A stretch of DNA of 64,000 nucleotides from Flavobacterium succinicans (GCF_001662485.1 NZ_JMTM01000053.1:236502-300501); one strand, 5' to 3'. Counted from the stretch's first letter, positions 8,727 to 18,119 are shown. The notes: generated by a model from the letters alone, not told the origin. Numbers and translations: made by a program.

Positions 8727-10097
8727 TTAATTCCAACCACCTCCCAAGGATTTGTATAATTGAACCATAGCAACTAGTTGTCTTTGTGATAGTTGTGACA
8801 AACTAATTTCTGCATCAAATAACGAACGTTGTACATCCAATACTTCTAAATACGAAACATAACCATTATAATATCTCGCATAGGATAATTCATAATTCTT
8901 TTTTGCAGCAGCGACCTGACGGCTTCTTGCTTCATATTCCTCTTTTAAAGTGGAAGCATTTTGAATCGCATTTTCTACTTCGGCAATAGCAACTAAATAC
9001 GTTTTCTCATAACTAATTTTAGATTGTTCTGCCAATTGTCTATTGATTTCGACACGTCTTTTATTTTTTCCAAATTGAAACAATGGCCCAGTTATACCAA
9101 CAGAAGCATTATCTCTATAAGAACCATCATTAAACAAATCGCCAATTTTTGGAGTCGCTAATCCTGCGAAAGCTGCAATATTAAAAGATGGAAAACGCAT
9201 CGCTTGCGCCACTCCAATTCTTTCATGAGCCGCAATGTATTGCAATTCTGCTCTTTTTACATCGGGACGATTTTGTAACAATGATGATGGAATGGCAGTA
9301 GGCAAATCGGTTACCATCAATTGATCTTTATTCATCTTACCTCGTTCAATCGGACCCGGTATTTGACCAATTAAAATAGAGATGGTGTTCTCTAATACCG
9401 TGATTTGTCTTTTAATATTAGGCAAAGCCGCCTCAGCAATGGCTACTTGTTGTTCGATTTGCACTTTATCCAATTCAGAAGTATACCCGCTCTTGAAACG
9501 ATCTGAAATGATTACGTAAGAATCCTGACGTGTCTTTAGAGTTTGCTTTGTGATTTCTAACTGATTGTCTAAATCTCTTAATTGAAAATAAGCGGTGGCA
9601 ATATCGCTAACAATTCCAGCCATAACCGTTTTTCGAGCTTCTTCAGTTGCCAACAATTCATTTTGAACGGCTCTATTTTCGTGGCGCAATTTACCCCAGA
9701 AATCAATTTCCCAGGACATATTCCCTATTAATGATGAATTTTGAATAAAGTTTTGAGCCGTATTAGCTCCAGCACTGTACTGAAAAGAAGGAAAAACATT
9801 GGCCTTAGTAAATCCTAAATTGGCTTTGGCTTGCTCTAAACGAGAAACCGCGGTTCTTAAATCAAAATTGTTTTCAATGCCTTTGTTAATCAAATTTTTT
9901 AGTACCTCATCATTAAAGATGTCAAACCATTTTACATTTAAAATAGTCTTGGTAGTATCTGCATTTTTTGCATATTGAAATTTGCTTGCTGCATTTTCCT
10001 GAAATTCGGGAGCTTTATATTTCGGACCCACCAAACAACTAGTAGGCAATAATGCCAATACCACAAGTAGGGCGCCAAATTTTAATTTATTCTTCAT
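8727..10097 (-). CDS. RND efflux outer membrane lipoprotein (OprM/NodT family)
   Basis: The outer membrane channel of a tripartite RND pump, 456 residues from the ATG at 10097. The N-terminus is a lipoprotein signal with lipobox LPTSC (MKNKLKFGALLVVLALLPTSC) followed by VGPKYKAPE, typical of NodT/OprM proteins. Two TolC-type repeats follow (one ends LRTAVSRLEQAKANLGFTKAN, the other includes RPDVKRAELQYIAAHERIG). Its start lies 11 nt inside the end of the RND permease gene, so translation is probably coupled. Last gene of the operon, followed by the strong terminator at 8675-8718. Confidence 0.93.
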   Translation of the reverse strand: MKNKLKFGALLVVLALLPTSCLVGPKYKAPEFQENAASKFQYAKNADTTKTILNVKWFDIFNDEVLKNLINKGIENNFDLRTAVSRLEQAKANLGFTKANVFPSFQYSAGANTAQNFIQNSSLIGNMSWEIDFWGKLRHENRAVQNELLATEEARKTVMAGIVSDIATAYFQLRDLDNQLEITKQTLKTRQDSYVIISDRFKSGYTSELDKVQIEQQVAIAEAALPNIKRQITVLENTISILIGQIPGPIERGKMNKDQLMVTDLPTAIPSSLLQNRPDVKRAELQYIAAHERIGVAQAMRFPSFNIAAFAGLATPKIGDLFNDGSYRDNASVGITGPLFQFGKNKRRVEINRQLAEQSKISYEKTYLVAIAEVENAIQNASTLKEEYEARSRQVAAAKKNYELSYARYYNGYVSYLEVLDVQRSLFDAEISLSQLSQRQLVAMVQLYKSLGGGWN

Positions 10098-13000
10098 GAC
10101 TGATAGATTTTGTAGATTCAACCGCATTTTCTTGATGTTTCTTTTTACCAACTCTTTCCACAAAAACGAATAAGACTGGAATAAAACATACCCCCATAAT
10201 TGTAGCCACTAGCATTCCACTAAACACCGTCATTCCCATTACTTTTCTGGCCTGTGCCCCCGCTCCAGAAGCAGTCAACAAAGGAACAACACCTAAAATA
10301 AAGGCAAAAGCCGTCATCAAAATTGGTCGAAATCGCAACTTAGCAGCGGTCAAAGCAGCTTCCACCAATGGCACTCCTTTTTCGTATTCGGCTTTGGCGA
10401 ACTCTACAATAAGAATAGCATTTTTGGCTGCTAATCCAATAAGCATTACCAATCCAATCTGAGCAAAAACATTGTTCACATAATCAGGACTAAATAACTT
10501 ACAGAGATATAATCCCAAAAAGGCTCCAAAAACAGCAAAAGGTGTTCCTAACAATACACTAAAGGGTAATTTCCAGCTTTCGTATTGGGCTGCTAAGATC
10601 AAGAATACGAACAAAATAGCCATGATAAAAACGGTAGCACCTTTTCCCTCGGCTTGTTTTTCTTGATAACTCATAGCCGACCATTGATAGCCCATGTCGG
10701 TAGGTAGTACTTTTAAAGCCGTTTCTTCTAGCGCTACTCTAGCCTCAGAAGAGGTGTATCCTGGAGCAGGTGATCCACCAATTTCTGCAGATCTATACAA
10801 GTTAAAACGAGTCGTAAACTCAGGGCCACTCTCCTTTTTGATGGTAGCAATACTCGAAATAGGGATCATAATATTGTCTTTACTTCGAACAAATATTTTA
10901 TTAATATCTTCGGGATTTAGTGTAAAACTTGGAGCAGCCTGAATCAATACAATATATTGACGCCCAAATCGGTTGAACTCATTGACATATTGCCCTCCTA
11001 AACTGGCTCCAATGGCTAAATTAACCTCTGAAAGAGACAAATTCAATTCGGTTACTTTGTCCCGATCAATATCCAAACTAATTTGAGGAACATAAGGATT
11101 AAAGGTCGTTCTCACGCTTCCAATTTCAGGTCGTTTTCTAGCCTCAGCCATAAAACGTTGGGCATTTTCAAACAAATACTGTGGTGTTTTCCCAGCTCTG
11201 TCTTGTAACATCATCGAAAAACCAGCTGCATTTCCGATACCACTAATTGGTGGTGGTCCAAACGCAAAAGCTGTCGCTTCTGGAACGGCATAAACCAACT
11301 TACCATTTATTTCTTGAATAATTTTAAAGACATCCTTGTCTCTTTTTTTCCATTCTTTTAAGGAAATGAAAAAGAAGCCGTTATTGGTAGCCATCGAATT
11401 TTTCAATAAACTATAGCCTGATACCGTAGTGTAATATTCGATCCCTTCAATTGAACCTAAAATACCTTCAATTTTTTTACAAACCGCTTCAGTTCTATGT
11501 AAAGAAGAGGCACCCGGTAATTCAACATTGACAAACAAATATCCTTGATCTTCTTCGGGTACAAATCCTGACGGAATTTTACTACCCAATATTGCAATAG
11601 CTCCTATCATTATTCCAATAAAAATAAAACTACGAACCGTTTTTTTGATTAAGAATGCGGTAAATCCAGTATATTTATTGGTAAATGATTCGAATTTTTG
11701 ATTGAATGCCTTAAAGAATTTTCCTAACCATCCTTTTGGTTCTTGATTTGGCTTCAATAAAATAGAACACAAGGCAGGACTAAGCGTAAGTGCACTAATC
11801 GCAGAGAAAATTACTGATATTGCAATGGTTATTGCGAATTGTTGGTACAAACGCCCTGTAATCCCTGGAGTCATGGCAACAGGAATAAATACCGCGGTCA
11901 AAACCACTGCAATAGCAATTACTGGACCTGAAACTTCTTTCATGGCCTTGTTGGTCGCTTCTCGTGGAGACAACCCATGTTCGATATGATGCATCACTGC
12001 CTCTACCACTACAATGGCATCATCGACCACAATCCCGATGGCTAACACCAAACCTAAAAGCGATAAAACGTTGATTGAAAATCCGAGTAGCGGAAACAAC
12101 ATAAATACCCCAATTAAAGATACCGGTACGGTAAGCAAAGGAATAATAGTAGCTCTCCAGTTTTGTAAAAAGATAAAAACTACAATAATCACCAAAAATA
12201 TCGCCTCTAAAAGCGTGTGCATGATTTCACTTATCCCTTCAGTAATCGCCAAAGTAGTATCCAATGAAGTGTGGTAAGTTAAATCTTGAGGGAATTTTTT
12301 ACTCAATTCCTCCATTGTTTTCTTTGCCTCGGCAGCTACTTCAAGTGCATTAGATCCTGGCATTTGTTTGATACCAATGGTTCCAGCAGGTTTCCCATTT
12401 AAAGCGCCTTTTGAAGCATAACTTTCGGTTCCTAAAGCAACGGTCGCTACGTCTTTTAGTCGCACTTGTTGATTACCAATATTTGATTTTAGAATAATAT
12501 TTTCAAAATCTTTAATATCAACCAAACGATCTTTTAGTGTTACGTTGTAGGTAAACTCGTTTCCATCTTCTGCGGGTGGCGCACCAAATTTTCCTCCGGG
12601 CGCAATCGAGTTTTGATCCTTAATCGCACTCATAATATCCGGGATGGTCAATTTGTATTTGGCCAAAATATCGGGCTTCACCCAAATACGCATCGCATAA
12701 TTACTTCCTCCAAAAATTACTACTTCACCCACCCCTTTGATTCTAGATAAAGCATCTACGATATTGATATTGGCATAATTCGTTAAAAAGTCGGAACTAT
12801 AGGTGTTATTTGGAGAAGAAAGTGAGAACAGAAGTAACGGCATCGACAGTGACTTTTTGGTCGTAACTCCCGTATTTTTAACATCAACTGGCAAAGTCGA
12901 GGTGGCTGAAGCCACACGGTTTTGGGTCAACATCGTAGCATTATCCAAATCGGTTCCCATGTCAAAGGTTACCGACAAAGACATACTTCCGTCACCTGTA

Positions 13001-13245
13001 TTGGTAGACTGCATGTACAACATGTTTTCTACACCATTTACTTTTTGTTCGATTGGAGTGGCAACGGCTTGTTCTACGTTTAACGCGTTAGCACCTCGAT
13101 AACTGGTTTGAATTTGAACCACTGGTGGCGCAATTTCAGGGTATTGTGCAATTGGGGTCTCTAGAATTGATAGCCCCCCAATTATTACCATAAAAATGGA
13201 CAAAACTATGGCTACAATGGGCCTTCTTACAAAAAAATTATCCAT
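10087..13245 (-). CDS. RND multidrug efflux permease (AcrB/HAE1 family)
   Basis: Inner membrane proton/drug antiporter of 1052 residues, full length for HAE1. It has the N-terminal MDNFFVRRPIVAIVLS signature with the first helix, the large periplasmic loops, the proton-relay pair D-D in TM4 (GIVVDDAIVVVEAV, about residue 408) and the relay lysine in TM10 (GLAAKNAILIVEFAK). With the membrane-fusion lipoprotein upstream (2-nt gap) and the outer membrane channel downstream (11-nt overlap) it forms a complete pump operon. The substrate cannot be told from sequence. No regulator gene is adjacent. Confidence 0.96.
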   Translation of the reverse strand: MDNFFVRRPIVAIVLSIFMVIIGGLSILETPIAQYPEIAPPVVQIQTSYRGANALNVEQAVATPIEQKVNGVENMLYMQSTNTGDGSMSLSVTFDMGTDLDNATMLTQNRVASATSTLPVDVKNTGVTTKKSLSMPLLLFSLSSPNNTYSSDFLTNYANINIVDALSRIKGVGEVVIFGGSNYAMRIWVKPDILAKYKLTIPDIMSAIKDQNSIAPGGKFGAPPAEDGNEFTYNVTLKDRLVDIKDFENIILKSNIGNQQVRLKDVATVALGTESYASKGALNGKPAGTIGIKQMPGSNALEVAAEAKKTMEELSKKFPQDLTYHTSLDTTLAITEGISEIMHTLLEAIFLVIIVVFIFLQNWRATIIPLLTVPVSLIGVFMLFPLLGFSINVLSLLGLVLAIGIVVDDAIVVVEAVMHHIEHGLSPREATNKAMKEVSGPVIAIAVVLTAVFIPVAMTPGITGRLYQQFAITIAISVIFSAISALTLSPALCSILLKPNQEPKGWLGKFFKAFNQKFESFTNKYTGFTAFLIKKTVRSFIFIGIMIGAIAILGSKIPSGFVPEEDQGYLFVNVELPGASSLHRTEAVCKKIEGILGSIEGIEYYTTVSGYSLLKNSMATNNGFFFISLKEWKKRDKDVFKIIQEINGKLVYAVPEATAFAFGPPPISGIGNAAGFSMMLQDRAGKTPQYLFENAQRFMAEARKRPEIGSVRTTFNPYVPQISLDIDRDKVTELNLSLSEVNLAIGASLGGQYVNEFNRFGRQYIVLIQAAPSFTLNPEDINKIFVRSKDNIMIPISSIATIKKESGPEFTTRFNLYRSAEIGGSPAPGYTSSEARVALEETALKVLPTDMGYQWSAMSYQEKQAEGKGATVFIMAILFVFLILAAQYESWKLPFSVLLGTPFAVFGAFLGLYLCKLFSPDYVNNVFAQIGLVMLIGLAAKNAILIVEFAKAEYEKGVPLVEAALTAAKLRFRPILMTAFAFILGVVPLLTASGAGAQARKVMGMTVFSGMLVATIMGVCFIPVLFVFVERVGKKKHQENAVESTKSISHEE

Positions 13246-13247
13246 GA

Positions 13248-14387
13248 TTATTTCGCTTTTTTATCTACTGTTGCAAAAGGAACAGGAGTTACTACTGAGC
13301 CGGGCTGAATAAACATACTTCCTGTTATTGCTACTCTATCTCCTACATTGATACCTTTAGTGATTACCCAATCATCTCCTACTTTGGTGCCTACTTCCAC
13401 AATACGAACTTGAATTTTATTTTCTTTATCAATAACTAATACTTGATAAATTCCTTGTAATTCGGTCACTGCTTTTTGAGGAATTGCAATGGCGTTTCGT
13501 TGGTTTTCTATTAAGGCTCTTACTTTGGAAAATTGTCCAGAACGCAAGTTATTTTCTGGATTAGAGAACGTCGTTTCGATAGTCATGGTTCCTGTTGTAG
13601 GATCGATTTTGGCATCCGAAAAATTCAAGACTCCTTTATAAGGATGCACACTTCCGTCTGAAAGTAACAGTTCAATATCATTGGTAGTATTATCTTTACT
13701 TAAATTTTTCTTCTTACGATATTCTAAATATTCTGCTTCACTGATGGTGAATCGTACTCTAACGTTATCTAAAAGAGAAACTGTATTTAATTTAGAAGAA
13801 TTTCCTATTCTAGAAATATAATCTCCAACTCTGGCATTACTTATTCCTATGACTCCATTAATAGGTGACATTATATTACAATAACTACGCTCTAACTTTT
13901 GATTACGTAATGTGGCTTGAGTACTTTCATAGTTAGAACGAGCTGCTTTAGCTTTAGCAACAGCTGCATCCAATTCGCGCTGGCTAACCGCATTCATATC
14001 GGCTAAAGGACGAATCCTTTTCAATTCTTCCTCAGCATTAACGAGATTACTTTGTGATACAGCCACTTGTCCTTTTACCTGATCTACTTTAGTGTCATAT
14101 TCTAAGGGATCTATCGTATACAGTAACTGTCCTTTTTTCACCTTCTGCCCTTCAATAAAGTGAATACCAGTCAAAATACCATCCACTCTAGCCGTCAAAT
14201 CGATATCCAAATCTCCAAACGTTTGTGCTGCAAATTCTTTATAGATAGGAACATCTTTGGCTTCAACTGTTATAAAAGGAGCAGGGATTGGAGGTGGTGC
14301 CTGACTTTCTTTTTTATTACATGAAACAAGAAAAACAAATGAAAAAAACAGTACAATACTCTTCTTATAATTCTCAACTAAGCCCAT
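13248..14387 (-). CDS. RND efflux membrane fusion lipoprotein (AcrA/HlyD family)
   Basis: Periplasmic adaptor of 379 residues. It starts with a lipoprotein signal (FFSFVFLVSC), then the biotinyl-lipoyl-like half (VDGILTGIHFIEGQKVKKGQ), a helical hairpin, the second lipoyl half (SPINGVIGISNARVGDYI) and the beta-barrel domain ending near residue 365. It is the first gene of the pump operon. I start it at the ATG at 14387; the frame is open further upstream, but that stretch contains a -7 promoter motif at 14426-14433 and has no family similarity. Confidence 0.94.
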   Translation of the reverse strand: MGLVENYKKSIVLFFSFVFLVSCNKKESQAPPPIPAPFITVEAKDVPIYKEFAAQTFGDLDIDLTARVDGILTGIHFIEGQKVKKGQLLYTIDPLEYDTKVDQVKGQVAVSQSNLVNAEEELKRIRPLADMNAVSQRELDAAVAKAKAARSNYESTQATLRNQKLERSYCNIMSPINGVIGISNARVGDYISRIGNSSKLNTVSLLDNVRVRFTISEAEYLEYRKKKNLSKDNTTNDIELLLSDGSVHPYKGVLNFSDAKIDPTTGTMTIETTFSNPENNLRSGQFSKVRALIENQRNAIAIPQKAVTELQGIYQVLVIDKENKIQVRIVEVGTKVGDDWVITKGINVGDRVAITGSMFIQPGSVVTPVPFATVDKKAK

Positions 14388-14425
14388 TTTATGTTTTTTT
14401 AGGTTGATAGTAAATACAATTCTAT

Positions 14426-14433
14426 CAAATTTA
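14426..14433 (-). promoter_or_regulatory. Efflux operon -7 element
   Basis: On the minus strand TAAATTTG matches TAnnTTTG. It predicts a start site about 35 nt before the adaptor start codon. No -33 TTG at standard spacing is seen. Confidence 0.4.
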
Positions 14434-14914
14434 ACTAAAAAATATACACTAAACATGGCGAAATGGTTAATTTGAAAAAAATTATGTGTCATTTATGTAA
14501 AATTTATGAATGAATACCAAGTCTTCTTTTATCTCATCTTAAATGCAATATTTTTTTAAATCACTGACTCAATATAGGTTAATAAAAACTCAGCTTCAGG
14601 ATTTTACCAGATTTGAATTTTATATTTCCCTCAAAAAAAGTCTTTATAATTTGACTTTTTTTATCATTTATTTATAACGTTTATGTTTTTTATTATGTAA
14701 AAAAAATTGTATTAACTCCCATGGCATGAATGAGTAAAAATGGCTTTGGTTTCACCCTTATTTTATATACTATTATTCTTAATATCGTTCTTTAACATTC
14801 TAAATCATTAGCTTCAAGAGGATTTTTATCACTTTTATTTAAAAAAGCAATACCTTTGCGCCCGAATTCTTCCAATTAGAGTTCCTAATTTATTTCTCAC
14901 TTAACGTTTATAGC
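14434..14914 (+). promoter_or_regulatory. Divergent intergenic region with trhO -7 element
   Basis: About 480 bp of very AT-rich sequence between the efflux operon and trhO. The clearest signal is TACCTTTG at 14851-14858, a TAnnTTTG match 56 bp before the trhO ATG. I see no convincing ORF, RNA gene or strong hairpin in the remainder. Confidence 0.4.
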
Positions 14915-16273
14915 ATGCAACTGTACAACACCTTAAGCGCAGAAGAAAGAGCCGAGCTTATTGACCAAGCCGGAAAACAACGCCTCACGTTGTCTTTCTA
15001 TGCGTATGCCAAAATTGAAGATCCTAAAAAATTTCGCGACGATTTGTTTATCGAATGGAATAAATTGGATGCACTAGGCAGAACCTATGTAGCCAAAGAA
15101 GGCATCAACGCCCAAATGTCTGTCCCTGCCGAAAATTTAGAAGCCTTCCGCGAAACGCTAGAAGCTTATGAATTTATGCGCAACATTCGTTTGAATGTAG
15201 CCGTAGAACACGATGATCATTCGTTTTTGAAACTTACCGTAAAAGTGCGCGACAAAATTGTGGCAGACGGATTAAACGACGATACCTTTGATGTCACCAA
15301 TATTGGAGTGCATCTAAAAGCCAAGGAATTCAACGAAATATTAGAAGATCCCAATACGATTGTAGTTGATTTTAGAAACCATTACGAAAGTGAAATTGGA
15401 CATTTTAAAGGCGCAATTACTCCTGATGTGGAAACGTTTCGCGAATCGTTGCCTATCATTAACGAACAATTACAGGATTTTAAAGAAGATAAAAATCTAG
15501 TGATGTATTGCACGGGTGGAATTCGTTGCGAAAAAGCTTCGGCTTACTTCAAACACCAAGGATTTAAAAATGTTTTCCAATTAGAAGGAGGCATCATCAA
15601 TTACGCCAAGCAAATCAAAGAAGAGAATCTAGAAAGCAAATTTATCGGAAAGAATTTCGTTTTTGACCATCGTTTGGGTGAGCGCATCACAGACGATATT
15701 GTTTCGCAATGTCATCAATGCGGAAAACCTTGCGATAATCATACCAACTGCGAAAATGTAGGCTGTCATTTGTTGTTCATTCAATGTGACGAATGCAAAG
15801 AAGCCATGCAAAATTGTTGTTCTAACGAATGTTTAGACATCATCAACTTACCATTAGTAGAGCAAGTAAAATTGAGAAAAGGCATACAAGTCGGTAACAA
15901 AGTCTTCCGAAAAGGAAAATCGGATAAATTGCCTTTCAAGCATTCAGGCGAGCTTTCGGACACACCATTGGCAGTTGCCACGACTCCAACCAAAATTCGC
16001 CAAAGAATCAAAATCAAAAAAACACTTTTAGGCAAAGCCGAACATTATTTTGTAAAAGCGCAAGTTGCTCTTTTTGTTATTGAAAATAATGAACTACAAG
16101 TAGGAGACACCATTTTAATTTCGGGCCCGACTACAGGAAATGAACAACTTGTACTCGAAAAAATGTTAGTTAACGGCATCGAAAAAACAATCGCACAAGC
16201 AGGCGACAAAGTAACATTTGAAGTGCCTTTTAGAGTCCGTTTATCTGATACATTGTATAAAATTTTAAAATAG
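14915..16273 (+). CDS. trhO: tRNA uridine(34) hydroxylase TrhO with TrhP-like C-terminal extension
   Basis: The O2-dependent enzyme (YceA family) forms 5-hydroxyuridine at the wobble position of tRNAs. The 452-residue protein has the N-terminal acylphosphatase-like domain (LSFYAYAKIEDPKKFRDDLF), a rhodanese domain with catalytic Cys near residue 199 (YCTGGIRCEKA), and a cysteine-rich segment around 266-305 (CHQCGKPCDNHTNCENVGC). E. coli-type TrhO ends soon after this. Here a further ~90 residues (from about 360) include LQVGDTILISGPTTG and PFRVRLSDTLYKILK, clearly similar to the C-terminus of the neighbouring TrhP. Both genes lie on the same strand, 143 bp apart. Confidence 0.93.
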   Translation: MQLYNTLSAEERAELIDQAGKQRLTLSFYAYAKIEDPKKFRDDLFIEWNKLDALGRTYVAKEGINAQMSVPAENLEAFRETLEAYEFMRNIRLNVAVEHDDHSFLKLTVKVRDKIVADGLNDDTFDVTNIGVHLKAKEFNEILEDPNTIVVDFRNHYESEIGHFKGAITPDVETFRESLPIINEQLQDFKEDKNLVMYCTGGIRCEKASAYFKHQGFKNVFQLEGGIINYAKQIKEENLESKFIGKNFVFDHRLGERITDDIVSQCHQCGKPCDNHTNCENVGCHLLFIQCDECKEAMQNCCSNECLDIINLPLVEQVKLRKGIQVGNKVFRKGKSDKLPFKHSGELSDTPLAVATTPTKIRQRIKIKKTLLGKAEHYFVKAQVALFVIENNELQVGDTILISGPTTGNEQLVLEKMLVNGIEKTIAQAGDKVTFEVPFRVRLSDTLYKILK

Positions 16274-16296
16274 TTTTTCCAAACTTTCATCCATCA

Positions 16297-16327
16297 CCTT
16301 TGTCAAAGTTCTAAACTTTGACAAAGG
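16297..16327 (+). terminator. 14-bp perfect hairpin after trhO
   Basis: CCTTTGTCAAAGTT at 16297-16310 pairs exactly with 16314-16327 around CTA. It is 23 bp past the trhO stop. No T run follows, so it may stabilise the 3' end or be a dispersed palindrome rather than a classical terminator. Confidence 0.5.
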
Positions 16328-16343
16328 TTCACAAAATAAATTA

Positions 16344-16401
16344 GACACAGATTTCACAAATTCACACAGATTAATCTGTGGAAATCTGTGAAATCTGTGT
16401 C
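16344..16401. repeat. Nested palindrome just upstream of trhP
   Basis: The outer arms GACACAGATTTCACA (16344-16358) and its exact complement (16387-16401) enclose a 16-bp perfect palindrome CACAGATTAATCTGTG at 16365-16380. The structure ends 15 bp before the trhP ATG, so it would lie in the leader of any trhO-trhP readthrough transcript. It resembles dispersed palindromes of flavobacterial intergenic regions. Confidence 0.7.
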
Positions 16402-16416
16402 AAAACAATACACACA

Positions 16417-17658
16417 ATGACAACAAACAACAAAATAGAATTAATGGCACCTGCTGGGAATTTCGAATCCTTGCAAGCCGCTTTAGACAATGGATGTGAT
16501 TCCGTATATTTTGGAGTAGAACAGCTCAATATGCGTGCCCGCGCCTCGGTAAACTTCACTATGGATGATTTAGTCGAAATCGCCAAACGCTGCGAAGCCA
16601 AAAATGTACGCAGTTACTTGACCTTAAACACCATCATTTATGACCACGATTTATCTGTGGTCAAAACTTTAATCAACAAAGCTAAAGAAGCCAACATCAC
16701 TGCAGTGATTGCTTCCGATCAAGCCGTAATTGCTATGGCTCGAAGCGTTGGAATGGAAGTTCACATTTCTACACAATTGAATGTGACCAATATCGAAACC
16801 ATCAAATTCTACAGCCTTTTTGCCGATACTATGGTATTGAGTCGCGAATTGAGTTTGCGTCAAGTAAAAAAAATCACCGAACAAATCGAAAAAGAACAAA
16901 TCAAAGGCCCTAACGGGAATTTGGTCGAGATCGAAATCTTTGGTCACGGCGCTTTGTGTATGGCCGTTTCGGGTAAATGCTATTTGAGTCTGCACTCGAA
17001 TAACTCCTCAGCCAACCGTGGAGCTTGCAAACAAAACTGTCGTAAAAAATATACCGTAATCGACCAAGAAACCGGTTTCGAAATCGAATTGGACAACGAG
17101 TATATGATGTCCCCCAAAGATTTATGCACCCTAGATTTCCTAGACCAAGTCATCGATTCAGGCATTCAAGTCCTCAAAATAGAAGGGCGTGGCCGTGCTC
17201 CAGAATATGTAGCCACCGTAATCAAAACCTACCGCGAAGCGATTGACGCCTACTATGACGGCACGTTCTCCAAAGACAAAATCGCCGTTTGGATGGAGGC
17301 TTTGAATACCGTATACAACCGCGGATTTTGGTCGGGTTATTATTTAGGACAAGAATTGGGCGAATGGAGCGATGTTTCCGGTTCTGTAGCTACGCAAAAG
17401 AAAGTCTATGTAGGCAAAGGCACCCATTTCTTTCCCAAAGCCGAAATTGGTCAATTCAAAATCGAAGCCTATGACATCAAAGTGGGCGATAAAATTTTGG
17501 TAACGGGTCCAAGCACGGGCGCACAAGAAATGATTATCGAAGAAATGTTTGTCAATGATACCTCGGCAGAGCGTGCTACCAAAGGAGACGATTGCACCCT
17601 CAAACTGCCGTTCAGAATCCGTATGTCCGACAAATTATACAAAATAGTAGAAGCCTAA
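16417..17658 (+). CDS. trhP: U32 family protein TrhP-like (prephenate-dependent tRNA uridine 5-hydroxylation)
   Basis: A 413-residue U32 'peptidase' family protein. It shows IELMAPAGNFESLQAAL at the N-terminus, the HISTQLNVTN segment, and the cysteines expected for the family's Fe-S site (CMAVSGKCYLS, then NRGACKQNCRKKY). In E. coli TrhP makes 5-hydroxyuridine-34 without O2, in parallel to TrhO; the neighbouring trhO strongly supports this function over a collagenase role. The C-terminal beta domain (about 330-413, GDKILVTGPSTG, PFRIRMSDKLYKI) is shared with TrhO here. I use the ATG at 16417; the open frame upstream is only palindrome sequence. The stop overlaps the ferredoxin start (TAATG). 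Confidence 0.88.
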   Translation: MTTNNKIELMAPAGNFESLQAALDNGCDSVYFGVEQLNMRARASVNFTMDDLVEIAKRCEAKNVRSYLTLNTIIYDHDLSVVKTLINKAKEANITAVIASDQAVIAMARSVGMEVHISTQLNVTNIETIKFYSLFADTMVLSRELSLRQVKKITEQIEKEQIKGPNGNLVEIEIFGHGALCMAVSGKCYLSLHSNNSSANRGACKQNCRKKYTVIDQETGFEIELDNEYMMSPKDLCTLDFLDQVIDSGIQVLKIEGRGRAPEYVATVIKTYREAIDAYYDGTFSKDKIAVWMEALNTVYNRGFWSGYYLGQELGEWSDVSGSVATQKKVYVGKGTHFFPKAEIGQFKIEAYDIKVGDKILVTGPSTGAQEMIIEEMFVNDTSAERATKGDDCTLKLPFRIRMSDKLYKIVEA

Positions 17659-17888
17659 TGGTCATCATCACCTTACAAAGAGACAAATGCATCGGTTGCA
17701 ATTACTGCGTAGAAATGGCGCCCGTACAATTTCAAATGTCCAAAAAAGACGGTAAATCGGTACTCATCAAAAGTGTCAATGCCAAAGGTTTTTACACCCT
17801 AAAATCACCCGACCACACCATCGTAGAAAGTTGCGAACTCGCCGCAAAGGCTTGTCCCGTAAAAATTATTTCGGTCAAAGAAACCTAG
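17658..17888 (+). CDS. 4Fe-4S ferredoxin-like protein
   Basis: A 76-residue soluble protein with C11-x2-C14-x2-C17 (RDKCIGCNYCVEMAP) and a distal C66-P67 (LAAKACPVKI), the pattern of a single-cluster ferredoxin; C59 is an extra cysteine. Its ATG overlaps the trhP stop by one base, so the two are translationally coupled. The inference is that it donates electrons to, or helps assemble, the TrhP cluster or the hydroxylation reaction; no partner is proven. A longer in-frame start inside trhP exists but adds residues unlike ferredoxins. Confidence 0.87.
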   Translation: MVIITLQRDKCIGCNYCVEMAPVQFQMSKKDGKSVLIKSVNAKGFYTLKSPDHTIVESCELAAKACPVKIISVKET

Positions 17889-17959
17889 AAACTAATTCTC
17901 TTTAGGAGCAGAAAAAATAGGCATTTTTAAGAAACAATGGTCCCGCTATCCGTTTCAAT

Positions 17960-17988
17960 CTTTGCGGGCTGAACCCCAGCCCACAAAG
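17960..17988. repeat. Hairpin downstream of ferredoxin gene
   Basis: CTTTGCGGGCTG (17960-17971) pairs with CAGCCCACAAAG (17977-17988) with one mismatch. The sequence around it (cgctatccgtttcaatc ... ggatttccact) looks like a dispersed repeat type. It lies directly before the 93-bp direct repeat. Confidence 0.5.
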
Positions 17989-17998
17989 GATTTCCACT

Positions 17999-18091
17999 AC
18001 TATCGGGGCTAAAGAGCCACAATTGGCATCTTTAGTAACAATCATAAATGAAATAACCTAAACCATCACAATCTCTTTTGTGGTGGTTTTT
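17999..18091. repeat. 93-bp direct repeat, copy 1 (contains terminator hairpin)
   Basis: The 93-bp segment starting ACTATCGGGGCTAAAGAGCC recurs at 18668-18760 with two mismatches. Its end is a hairpin (AACCATCACA facing TGTGGTGGTT) followed by T7, a good terminator for the trhP-ferredoxin transcript. The two copies flank the RDD gene. Confidence 0.85.
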
Positions 18092-18119
18092 TTGTTTTAA
18101 TTTGTAAGAAATAAAACAA

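Noticed and set aside
12014..13102. Plus-strand frames opposite the RND permease gene
   Set aside because: They are antisense shadows of a strongly conserved gene and have no start signals or family similarity.
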